In this document: piece by piece, positions 1 through 16,360 of the stretch
Layout: each line of letters opens with the position of its first letter
Numbering within the stretch: position 1 is the stretch's first letter
NCBI GenBank assembly: GCA_003415625.1
Contig: PYIU01000011.1
Span: 1,191,001-1,255,000 of the forward strand
DNA from: Aquanectria penicillioides
Lineage: Eukaryota > Ascomycota > Sordariomycetes > Hypocreales > Nectriaceae
Direction: 5' to 3'
DNA: 64,000 nt
Notes under the pieces: model-generated
Database searches by the model: none
What the model was told of the DNA's origin: nothing
What the model saw: only the letters and a program-made list of their open reading frames with translations
Program-made: the position numbers and the translations under genes

Positions 1-5668
<5,668 letters not shown>

Positions 5669-8600
5669 AACTTTTTAAGTAATAGCTTAAGCTTAAATAA
5701 AGCTAAAAGAGAATTAAAGTAAGGGAGGCTTAAGAATAAAAAAAACAATAATAAAAAAAATAGTAAAAAAAAAAAAATTTTTATATCTTTTAAAAAGAAT
5801 ATAAACTTAAAGTAAATAGTATTATTAAAGTAAATAAATATAAATTAAATATAATAGTAAATAAAAATAAAGTTTAAAATAAAGACTAAAATAAAGATCT
5901 AGCTATTAAAAGGGCAAGCTTTAGTATATTATTTATATAGTAGGCTAGTTTTTTCTTACTTTTAAAGAGAGTTTTTTTAAGTATATTAACTTTTCTTTTA
6001 ATAAAAGGATTAAAGCGCTTAAATAAAAGAGTTATTAAAACATAAAGGCAATATAAAAATAAATATATTTTAAATTAAATATAGCTTAATAGCTAGCTTA
6101 TAATATAATATAATATATAAATAGACTAGCTATTTAATAAAGCAATATATAGTTTAGGCTTTAAATAAATATTATTTAAGCTTAAAAAGATTATAAAATA
6201 AATTAAATAAAGTCTTCTTTTAGCTTAAATAAAATAAGCAATATAATATAATATAGCTAACTATTTTAATAGTATTTTTATATTAATATTAAGATATATT
6301 TACCTTAAGGACTTTTTTTTAAAAAAGAAATCCTTAAAGTTTAATATATTTTATTTATATTTAAGTAAATAAAAAGCTTTTATATTTCTTAAGTTCTTTA
6401 TATAAATAAATAGTTTTTTTTTATATAAAATAAAAAGATTTTAATTATTTTTATTTTATTATTAATATATTATATATAAAATTTATATTTAATTTATTTT
6501 TATTAATACCTTTAATTAATTAATATTTAATTTTTAATTAATTTTTAATTCTTTTTATATTTTTTATTAAAAAGCTAATTAATAAATTACTTTTTTATAT
6601 TTTTATATTAATTTATATTAAAGGCTATTATTTATTTATTTATTTATACTCTATAAACCTATAAAGTAAATAGTACTTCTATACTATATAAATAAAGGAA
6701 AAAACTATATTAATAAAATAAAAACCTTTATTTAATATAATATTAAACTTAATATAAATTCTTTATAAAAAAGCATTAAATTAAAAGTTAATTTAATACT
6801 ATTATTAAAATATTCTATTTACTTAATTATAAATTTAATAAATAAAGTAAAAGTAAGGCTTATAATAGGCCTAAATTATTTATATTATAGGCTTATTATA
6901 AAAAGTAAAGCATTAATTTAGTATTAACTAGCAGCTAGCTAGCTACTAGCTATTTAAGTATTGCTATTATTATTTTTTAATCTTTATAGGTATATTTACT
7001 TTTTTTCCTTTTTTTCTTTTTTTATATACCTTTATAAAAGCTTTCTATTGCCTTTAAATATATACTTTACTAATATACTATTTATATAAAATACTTAATT
7101 TATATAAGTGCTAATTACTATTTTTATTGCTATTCTATATTAATTATATATAGCTAAAAATAATAATTATAATAATAATAATAATAATAACTATAATTAT
7201 AACTATAACTATAATTATAATTGCAATAGTTTATATATACTATAGGCCTATTATAGCTTCTTTATTAATATTTATATAGATATTAAAATGCTAAGCTAGC
7301 TGCATTAAGGCAAAGAAGTTTAAGCTATTTTTAAAGGCAGTATAAAATCTGCCCTATTCTATATATATTATGCAAATAGCAAAAAATAAAGAAAAGGGTC
7401 TATATTAAAACTAAACTAATAAATTATACCCTTTTGCTATAACTTTAAATAGCTAATAGTAATAAATGCTAAAGCTAATAGCTATACTATTTATATCTAT
7501 ATATATAAGCTATATAAGCTATTACTATATTTAATAAAGGCTAATGCTTAAGTACTAATAGTAGCTTTATAGAAAGGAATAGCTATAGTAAGTACTTTTT
7601 AATTTTAATTTAAATTTATTGCTAATATAGTCTATTAGGCAAAAAAGCTTTAATAGTTAAAGGCTAAGGCTACTTAAGCTAAAAGGAAGGCAACTTAAGC
7701 GCACTTTTAAGCCGCACCTATAGTTCTAACTATAGGTTTTAGTGCTAATTAGCTCTATAAGCTAATTAATAAAGTTAATTATATAGCTATAGCTCTTAAG
7801 AGCTTAATAGCTATATTACTTTCTTTAGTTAGGGGGGCTAAAGCTACTTAAAAATAGGCAGCGTTAAGGAGCAATAGCAGCAATAGGTAGGGTCGGTCTT
7901 AATATAGGTTTATATTGGCTAATATTAGTAGTAGAGACTGAAGTTTAGTGTAATTCCTTAAGCAATAGCTTAAGCTTAAATAGAGTTAAGGGGGGATTGA
8001 AGTAAGGGGGGCTAGAGGATAAGGAAGAGAAAAATAGTATAGAGAATATTAAAGGCTATTATAATAATAGTAATAAATTTAATATATTATTAATATAATT
8101 ATAAAAAAAATAAGTTTTTTAATACTTTAGGCTTAAAGCTAGCTTTAAAATTAAATAAATTATTTATTAAAATATATATTAAATAAAAAGATTTTAAGCT
8201 TACTTTTTAGTAATTTAATTAAAATAGCTTTATAGCCTCTTTTAATAATATAAAGGGCTTAAGTTTATTTAATAAATAAAGCTTTAATAATCCCTTTTAA
8301 ATTATTATTCTTTTTTATTAAAAATAATATATATTAATACTATAAGTAATTATAGATTTAATTATATATATATATTATATAAATAGCCTTAAGGTTTACT
8401 TTTTATATACTTACTATAAGGGCAATAAAGGCCTGCTTTTAGTACTTTAGTTTTCCTTTAAGCTTAAAGATATATAGACCCTAAAGTAGTTTTTTATATA
8501 GCTATAATTTAAGGAATTAATAGAATTTTTATAGCTAGATTATATTATAAATAAAGATTAATTAAAGTTAATATTTTTAATATTAATAAAAAAATAAAAA

Positions 8601-11600
8601 AGCTAGGCTTTAATAGATTTAAAGGTTATATTATTAATAAAGGCTTAAAATATATATATTATTTATATAGCTTTAAGTTAGACTTAAGTCTTTATTATAT
8701 TTTTTTTAAATATAAATATATTTATATTATTAATAAATTTAATTATTATAATTTTAAAGACTTTCTTAAATGCTATATAAAGCTTTAATATAAATAAAAT
8801 AAAGAAAATAAAAAAAAAGTAATAAGCCCTATAGAATATTAGCTTTAATATTATAAAGCTTAAATAATTTACTATTAAACTAAAGATATATTATATATTT
8901 AAATAAATAGCTAAAAAGCTAAATTAATAATTATTATAAATAGCCTTAATTATAAAGGGTAGCTATAAGCCTTTTATAGTTAATTCAGTTAAAGGCTATA
9001 ATAAAGTTTAATTTAAAAAGAAATATTATTTTACTATAAGCTTATATTATATATATTACTTTTACTATAATTATAAGGGCTAGCTTTATAAACTTTTAAG
9101 GCCTATTCTTTATTTAGCTATTAAAAAGTATATTTAGATTTTTAGCTATTACTATTATTTATTAAATTATTATTAATTTTATTACTTTATTAATAATATT
9201 AAAAAGAGAAATAGATTTTTATTTAAATACTATATATTTTTAGGCTATTATTTTATTTAATTTAAGAATAATAATAGTAATTATATAGTAAAAGTATTAT
9301 AAAAAATATTTAAATATAATACTTATATTAATAATAGTAATAAAAGCTTTTAAAAAAGGCCTATTATATACTTTAAGGAAGCTAACTAAAAATCTATTAT
9401 TACTAAAAGCTTTTTATAATTAAATTTTAAAGAATAAATATATTAATTTATAAAGTTTAATATAATTATATAATAGATTTTTAATATTTTATAGTATTTA
9501 GTCTATATTTATTAATTATATTATAAAGTTTATTATAATAAATTTAATATTTTAATTATTTACTTAAGGTTTTAAAAAAAAGTATTTTATTAATATAATT
9601 GCCTTTTTAATATAGGTAATAGCTAAAGAATTTTACTTAAAGCAATTAAAGAAAGGGAGTTATAATAAAGCTAAAATAATATTACTTTAAAGCTATATTT
9701 ATTTTTTTAAGTTTTAAAGTTTCTTTTAGCTATTAATACCTTTCTTTATTTTTATATTAAATAGAGTATTGCATTAAGCTATATATTTAGCCCTAACTAT
9801 ATATATCTTTTATTTATTGCCTGCTTTTTATAGTTTTAGCTAATTAATTAATATATTATTATATTATATATATCTTTATATATATTTAAGTTAATAAATA
9901 GCCTTTATAATAGGCTAATTCTATTAATTATTATAGCTAGGCTTAAATTGCCTTTATATTAAGGTAGTATATTAAGCAATTTAATGCAATCTTTAAGTTA
10001 GCTATTTAACTACCTGCTTTAATTATTATATAAAAGTAATCTTACTTAAGGTTTAATAAAGAGTAATTTATACTTTAAGCTTAATCTTTTTAAGGTTTAT
10101 TATATATTAATTAAATACTATAGGCTAAAAGTTTAATAAAAAGAGTAATAATATATTTATAAGAGATTTAATATATATTTACTATAAAATATAATTAAAG
10201 CTATTTAAGTTATAATTAAGGCTTAAATAAATAATATTACTATCTTTTAAGGTCTATATTAAATTAAAAGTACTATTTTTAATATTATTTATTTCTTAAG
10301 TTATTATTCTATAGAGTATTATTATAGCTATATTTAATTATTATATTTTTATTAAAAAGATTAAGCTATATAAAGTAGTTTTATTATAGCAATTCTATAT
10401 TAAGTAATATAAATTAAAGTTATTAATTATAATTATTTTAAAGGCTAATATAAAGCTAGCTAAAGTATATATTACTTTTAAGTCTTTTTTATCTTTTAGT
10501 AGATTATATATTATAATTATTTTTATATAATAGTATTTAAAATTAATATTAATTTAGTTTTTTTTTATTTAATAAATTTAAGTTTTTAGCCAATATTATA
10601 TATATATATAAAGAGCTATATAGCTTAAGTAATAAATTATAATATAATTTAATCTTTTAGGGTTTATTAAAATATTAATTCTTTAATTTTAAGTTAATTT
10701 TAAAAGTACTATTATATTATATTTATTATAAATATATAGCATTTAATAGATTAACTTAAGGCAATAGTATATATTTTAAAATAAAATCTATATTAATTAA
10801 ATATAAATAAAGGAGTTAATTTAATAAATAATAGCAATAAAGTATTAATACTAAAAAAAAGAAAAGTATTAAATAAAGTATAGTATTATTTATTTATAGA
10901 TCTTAAGAGTTAGCTAACTCTTTTAATAAAGAAAGAAGCTATAAAAAAAGAGTTTTTAAAAAAGCCTTTTTATTATATATAAAAGGTATTTTATTATATT
11001 AAAATATATTTTTTATATTTTATTAATTATTTATAGTATTTTTCTTTTATATAGATTTAATGCTTTTTTATTATAAAATAAATATAGCTTTAGGCTAAAT
11101 AATTTTTATAGTATAAAGTATAGCAATAAAGAATTTCTTCCCTTTTAATAAAGTAATTATTATATATTAAGCTATTATATTAGCTATAGATTAAAATAAA
11201 GTAATAGTTTTTTATAATATAGCTATATTTATAATATTAAAAATATTAAATAGGCTTTAATCTTTCTTTAAAGGGTTTATAGTTATAAAGCTTAATATTA
11301 AAAAGTAGCCTATTATTATATAGGCTATTAGCTTTTTTAATTAATAAAATATAAAGAATTAAGTTTATTTTTATTATAGTACTATTTTAGGCCTATATAG
11401 ACTTTACTTTATTAACTTTTAAAGTATTAATATTATTAATAGTTTTAATAAATTTATTTATATTATTAAAAATAGATTTAATTTAAATTTCTTTTATTAA
11501 AATAGTAAAGATTAAAGAGATAAAAAAGGCATTATTTCTAAATGCAATATCTATTTATTCTTTTTTATAAAAGGCTTTAGCTTACTTTAAGCTAAAAAAG

Positions 11601-12352
11601 ATAAGGATTATATTTCTATTAAAAAAGCAATATATTATAATTATATAAAAGTTACTATAGGCTTAATTTATTGCTTATATAGTCTCTATTAAAATATAGT
11701 TTTTAATATCCTTAAAAGTATCTTTAGTATAAATTATAATTTTATACTTAATATAGCTATATATTATATATTTATTAATTTTAGTATTTATAGGGCTAAG
11801 GCTATATAAAAGAACTAATATATAGAACTATTTTATTAGCTAAAAAGAAAAAAAGCTTAAATTAATTAAAGTAGCTATTACTATTATAGTAATAGTAAAT
11901 ATTATAGTAGTAATAATTTTATTAATAAATCTCTCTTTAAAAGTTATATTAGCCTTAAAGAAAGGGTAAAAGTATACCTTATATATATTAATATATATTT
12001 AAAATACCTTTTAAATAGCTTTAAGAAAGTAAAATAAAATAATCTTATTAATAGCTTTATAAGCTTTTTTATTTTTATTAATTATAAAGCTTTTATTAGC
12101 TTTTATTACTTTATTTACTTTAGGTATATTATTAAATTAATTAATAGTAAAAAGGGAATTATATTAGCTGTTTTTTATATTATATTTCCTTAAATTAATT
12201 ATTATTAAAAGGCCTATAGTATTAGCATTATGCTTTTAATGCACTATTATATTTAGGGGTAATCTAGCATAAGGAATTAATTAATTATAGTTTTAAATAT
12301 TTTAAGGGTAGTTTAGGATAGCTATAAGTAGTTATAAGTCTAAAGGCAAAAA
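5669..12352 (-). mobile_element. RIP-degraded LINE copy L3 (minus), interrupted by L4
   Basis: The pieces 5669-6630 and 8046-12352 together form one minus-strand LINE; the sequence between them is a later insertion. The 5' end near 12352 matches the 5' end of the full copy at 19036 in reverse complement. The 3'-most 1.3 kb is absent here because L1 abuts the left side at 5668. Coding content is destroyed by RIP. Confidence 0.75.
6631..8045 (-). mobile_element. 5'-truncated LINE copy L4 with 16-bp TSD
   Basis: A 1.4-kb copy of the LINE 3' end lies inside L3. Its tail (reverse complement TTTATTTATTTA) starts right after 6630. The 16-base sequence ATATTAAAGGCTATTA occurs at 6615-6630 and again at 8046-8061, and joining L3 across it restores the order seen in other copies. 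5' truncation, a simple-sequence tail and a long TSD are hallmarks of target-primed reverse transcription. Confidence 0.85.
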
Positions 12353-12580
12353 GATTGTTTACTTTATTTATTAACTTTATAATAAAGTAAATAGAATATT
12401 TTAATAATAATATTAAATTAACTTTTAATTTAATGCTTTTTTATTAAGGGCCTATATTAAGTTTATTATTATATTAAATAAAGGTTTGTATTTTATTAAT
12501 ATAGTTTTTTTCTTTATTTAAATAGTATAAAAGCATTATTTATTTTATAGGTCTATAAAGTATAAATAAATAAATAAATA
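12353..12580 (+). mobile_element. LINE 3'-end fragment L6
   Basis: About 215 bp matching the last part of the LINE in plus orientation, ending in an AAATAAATAAATAAATA tail. It is cut on its left side by the 5' end of L3. At first sight it mimics a terminal inverted repeat with the tail at 6631, but the LINE model explains it better. Confidence 0.65.
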
Positions 12581-13150
12581 TATATATAATATTTAATTAG
12601 CTAATAAACTAAACTTTCTTTTAAACTTAAAGTAAATTAAATATACTATAAATTAAAGCTAGCTTTATTTTATATTAATACTATTAAATATATAAGTATA
12701 AAATAAAATAGTATAAAATAGCAATTCCTAAAAGTATAAATACTATTAATAAATCTCTATTAATAGTTTAGCTTTAAGGCCAGTCTTTTATAAAATTAAA
12801 GCATTAATTATAAATAAAAGTAATTTAAATTAAAGGTATTTAAAAGTAAGTTTATTTAGCCTTTTACTAAAAGAATAACGTATTACTATTAATTAAGGTT
12901 TTTTAACTTTTAGGTTTCTAGCTTTAAAGTAAGAAACTCTTTAATTTAAGTTATAATATAAGCTAAAAGGTATTATAAAATTTAATCTTTTTAATAAAGC
13001 ATAAAATGCAAGCAGTTATATGCATATAAGGCTAATATATAAAATATTAAAACGGCCATTAAAATCTTTATTTAAAGGGCTATATATTAATATAAATAGA
13101 TAGTTAATATATATTTATTTAGCTTTATAAGAATTATTTAAAAGTAAAGC
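12581..13150. other. AT-rich transition without recognisable gene
   Basis: AT-rich, RIP-like sequence between the last LINE fragment and the GC-balanced island. I see no match to the other repeats of the window and no coding potential. Base composition changes sharply at about 13150. Confidence 0.6.
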
Positions 13151-13486
13151 CTCTTTTGGTGAAGGTATAGTAACACTAGGTTGACTCGGAATGTGTTGGA
13201 ATTTTTTCACCCCCACTGTATGTCTGTCTGTTCTGTTCTTGTCCTTGTCCTTGAGTTATCAAAGCTGACAATGCGACTCTCCTGACATCTCGAGGTGGAG
13301 CCTTTGTGTGCAGGCATGAATGAATGCCTATGTTCGAAATACGATGATGAAACTTCATCAATTATCTGACCGAGTTTGGACCGAAGCCATCTCGCAACAT
13401 AGCCTGGGGGGTATGGCTGCTCGAACTGGCATAGCTTTACAGGGGGTTTCTCGGAGTGCAGCTTTGATAGTGGTTGAGGATATGCG

Positions 13487-13559
13487 CGGAGCCGACGGGT
13501 GTTGGTCTGGGTTCTGGCGGAGCCGATCGTTTGGTCGGCCAAGGTCGGGTGCGGAGCCG
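13487..13559. promoter_or_regulatory. Three CGGAGCCG motifs (candidate Zn2Cys6 sites)
   Basis: CGGAGCCG occurs at 13487-13494, 13518-13525 and 13552-13559, each inside the exact ten-mer GCGGAGCCGA, with centres 31 and 34 bp apart (about three helical turns). The motif is an inverted CGG pair separated by two bases, the kind of everted or inverted CGG triplet bound by dimers of Zn(II)2Cys6 regulators. A gene for such a regulator is in the same cluster. Binding is inference. Confidence 0.45.
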
Positions 13560-13948
13560 ACTCCTGGCGATTCCCCATGTCGCGCATTCGAAGACTCACC
13601 CACGACCTGTAGACGACGGACCACCCTAGCACGGCCTTGGGCCGGGCTTGCAATTGATGGCTGTCGACTCCCAGTCAATTGGACACTCTGGAGGCCAAGC
13701 TGCGCGGGACGTTGAACGGAGCTTTGAGCTTGTTCTTTGGCCGGCTACCGGGAGTTCCGGCCACATCCCCCGCCTGCGGGTGCCAGCAGCCGACGACGGA
13801 GATCGACGTGAGGGGAAAACTGAAGGGGTGCAGGATGAGGGGTTGGGGAGGCGTCGCATGGTGGTAGTAGAGTGAGAACCATGGACGAAAGGAGCAAGTT
13901 GAAGCTGTCCGGGGGCCATTTTGCTGCAGATTGTATGAAGACTTGGGT

Positions 13949-13956
13949 CGGAGCCG
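13949..13956. promoter_or_regulatory. Fourth CGGAGCCG motif
   Basis: A further copy of the eight-base motif, about 420 bp upstream of the dehydrogenase start codon and 400 bp from the triplet cluster. Confidence 0.4.
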
Positions 13957-14289
13957 GCCATGTGTTCTTCCACTCGACTCTATATGTTATTGAAAGGAAA
14001 AGGAAAAGGAAAAGCAAGCAAGAATAAAACCAAAAACCGAAAAAACCATGCACAAAACAGGGTCTCGCCGTCTCGGGGAGCACAAAGTAACACGACTGAT
14101 ATCGGCAACGCTGCCGCGTCGGCCAGAGCCACTCGTACATGTCACGATATCCTGTCATTACTGCGGGGACTCGAATTCTTGATGTCATCTCGTCACTGGT
14201 GGTCATGCAACCGGCGGTGGGTCAGTCTTGTGACGCCGTAGGTGGAATGATGTGACGCCCCCCCCAGTCACCTTGAAATTTAGGGTCTT

Positions 14290-14297
14290 TATAAAAA
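14290..14297 (+). promoter_or_regulatory. TATA box of the dehydrogenase gene
   Basis: TATAAAAA lies 75-82 bp before the ATG at 14372. With a start site about 30 bp downstream, the in-frame ATG at 14315 would lie at or before the transcript start, which favours 14372 or 14468 as the initiation codon. Confidence 0.6.
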
Positions 14298-14371
14298 GGT
14301 GATGAGATCGCGGAATGGATTCGGGAACCACAAGCCCAATCAATTCAACTTCCTTTGAGTGTTATCGTGTC

Positions 14372-15699
14372 ATGAACCGAGCCCCAATTGCATCCCTTTC
14401 CAGTCTCCTCTTCCAGAACTCTAGCTCTGCTCTCCCAGCATTCCGACAGGCTTCTCTCCATAGCACCATGAGAGCCGCCAGGTACTATGGAAAAGAGGAC
14501 ATCCGTATTGAGCAGATCCCCGAGCCAGCTATTCGCCCGGGTCAGATCAAGGTGAGTTGACCATGCCAATGTCCTTGGTCGCCCCGGCTCACAGCCCCAA
14601 AGATTGCTCCGGCCTTTGTCGGAATATGCGGAACTGACCTCCACGAATATCTTGGAGGCCCGAACTTCTGCCCTACCACGCCGCACGGCGTCACTGGAGA
14701 AACCATCCCCGTCACCCTTGGCCATGAGTTTTCTGGCGTCATCACCGAAATTGGCCCGGGTGTTGAGGGATTCGAAATTGGCCAAGCGTGTGCCGTTCAG
14801 CCCACAATATTTTGTGGCCATTGTGTTGCGTGCGCGAGCCATTCCGAGAATGTTTGCCGCGACGGCGGCTTCGTCGGTTTGAGTGGAGGAGGCGGCGGTC
14901 TCAGTGAAGCTGTGTGCGTGAATGCGACTCACGTGTTTCCACTACCCGACAACTTAACATTGGAGATGGGGGCCTTGGTTGAACCCATTTCTGTCTCTTG
15001 GCACGCCGTCAGTGCAGCTCCGGAAATCAGCCCCGAATCTGTCGTTCTAATACTTGGTGGCGGTCCCATCGGCCTGGCCACTATCTTGTGTCTCAAGGCA
15101 AAGGGTGTGAAGAAGATTATTGTGTCAGAGGTCGCCACATCTCGGCAAAACTTTGCCTGCCAGTTCGGTGCTACGAGTATTGTCAACCCTCTGGAAGAAG
15201 ATGTCAAGCAGAAAGTCCTCGATCTAAGTGAGGGGAGAGGTGCTGACGTTGTGTTCGATTGCGCAGGAGTCCCCGCTAGGTTAGACTTCTTTGATCATAT
15301 AAATTAATTTCCACTAGGCGGGCTTGTACTAACTTCGGCTTAGCATAAAGAGCGCATGTGACGCTGTCAAGACCAAAGGGTCTGTGGTCAATGTGGCCAT
15401 CTGGGAAAAAGAAATACCTTTCAACCCCAACTGGGTGACTTGGAAGGAGAGCTCCTTCAAGTCAGTTCTGGGATATCAGAGAGAAGATTATGAAGCTGTG
15501 ATTGGAAATATGAGGACGGGTGAGAATCGAGACACATACAATAGGGTTCATTGCTAATACTTCACAAGGTGCCATTCAGGCAGATGGCATGATAACACGC
15601 AGGATTAAACTGGAGAATCTTGTTGAAGATGGGATCAAGACATTGATTCATGATAAAAACAACCACGTTAAGATACTTGTTGATATGAATGATAAATAA
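14372..15699 (+). CDS. Zinc (R,R)-butanediol dehydrogenase / medium-chain alcohol dehydrogenase
   Basis: Four exons: 14372-14551, 14603-15279, 15344-15519, 15569-15699; introns of 51, 64 and 49 nt with GT..AG ends and, in the second, a CTAAC branch site. The 387-residue product belongs to the zinc-dependent medium-chain dehydrogenases, closest in pattern to fungal butanediol dehydrogenases (NAD-dependent acetoin/2,3-butanediol conversion). Catalytic zinc ligands are C69 (in ICGTDLHEY) and H101-E102 (GHEFSG); structural zinc cysteines are C131, C134, C137, C145; the dinucleotide fold has GGGPIGLA. The first 32 residues are rich in Ser, Arg and Ala without acids, like a mitochondrial presequence; translation from the ATG at 14468 (355 residues) would give the cytosolic form. 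All frames join cleanly. Substrate is inferred from family resemblance only. Confidence 0.88.
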
Positions 15700-16101
15700 G
15701 ATCATAATCACGATCACATGTTATGCCAAGTCGAAGGACTTGGTCAAAACTCGATATAGTACCAAGCCAGTGAGCCTCGAGGGGCCTCTTGCGCTTTAAC
15801 TACCTTTAATTTGTGTATGACATAACGGCATTCTTAAAACTGAAATCTGACTTAGTCTCCGATTCGGGCATTGAAGTGTGATGTTGATAATAGCTTAAGT
15901 ATATAGGATGGTGGTTATGTATAAACATAGAAATAAAAGAAGGTGTTCTAGCCACTATTATTACTACATTTACATAATAAACTAATAAATGCAGACTAAA
16001 ATAATTATATGCCAAAAATGTCTAGGGCTATTCTATCCAACTTACTGATAAGAATATAGTATACTTGTCGATTAGATAACAGAAAAAAATAACAAAAAGT
16101 G
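15700..16101. other. 3' flank of dehydrogenase up to Copia C1
   Basis: Non-coding sequence becoming more AT-rich to the right; no gene seen. Its last five bases (AAGTG, 16097-16101) are the target-site duplication of the adjacent Copia element. Confidence 0.7.
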
Positions 16102-16360
16102 TGTAAACAATATACAGGCACGCGCAAGAACAGTTACAGCAGGCAATATGCGCAATAGATCGGTCTAAATCAATTAGGATTTATAAGGAATAGCTAAATA
16201 GTAGTTATAGAATGCAGTCATCTATTTATAGTATAGGGATTCCCTTATAAGGATATATAGCCTTAAGACTTAAGCCTATAAGGCCCTTAAGGTTGGCTTA
16301 TAGCTAGCCGCTATATTTATAGTAGTAACTACCTTTATTTAGCTGCTATATCTATTAATA
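16102..16360 (-). repeat. Left LTR of C1 (3' LTR on minus strand)
   Basis: 259 bp, paired with 28379-28637. Its gene-facing first ~70 bases keep G and C (for example GGCACGCGCAAG), while its inner part is fully mutated. Confidence 0.93.

Larger units (their letters stand above)
13151..14289. promoter_or_regulatory. Upstream region of the dehydrogenase gene
   Basis: About 1.1 kb of GC-balanced sequence with several overlapping short open frames on both strands, none with a recognisable protein signature. It contains four CGGAGCCG motifs and a purine-rich GGAAAA repeat (about 13993-14015), and ends at a TATA box. I treat it as an upstream regulatory region; a lineage-specific short gene here cannot be excluded. 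Confidence 0.5.

Noticed and set aside
6631..12580. DNA transposon with ~200-bp terminal inverted repeats
   Set aside because: The inverted ends are both LINE 3' tails, one from truncated copy L4 and one from fragment L6. TSDs and the endonuclease motif support nested LINEs.
13176..13973. Overlapping open frames of 60-150 codons on both strands before the dehydrogenase
   Set aside because: No family signature, no supported introns and heavy mutual overlap; the region fits an upstream regulatory region better.
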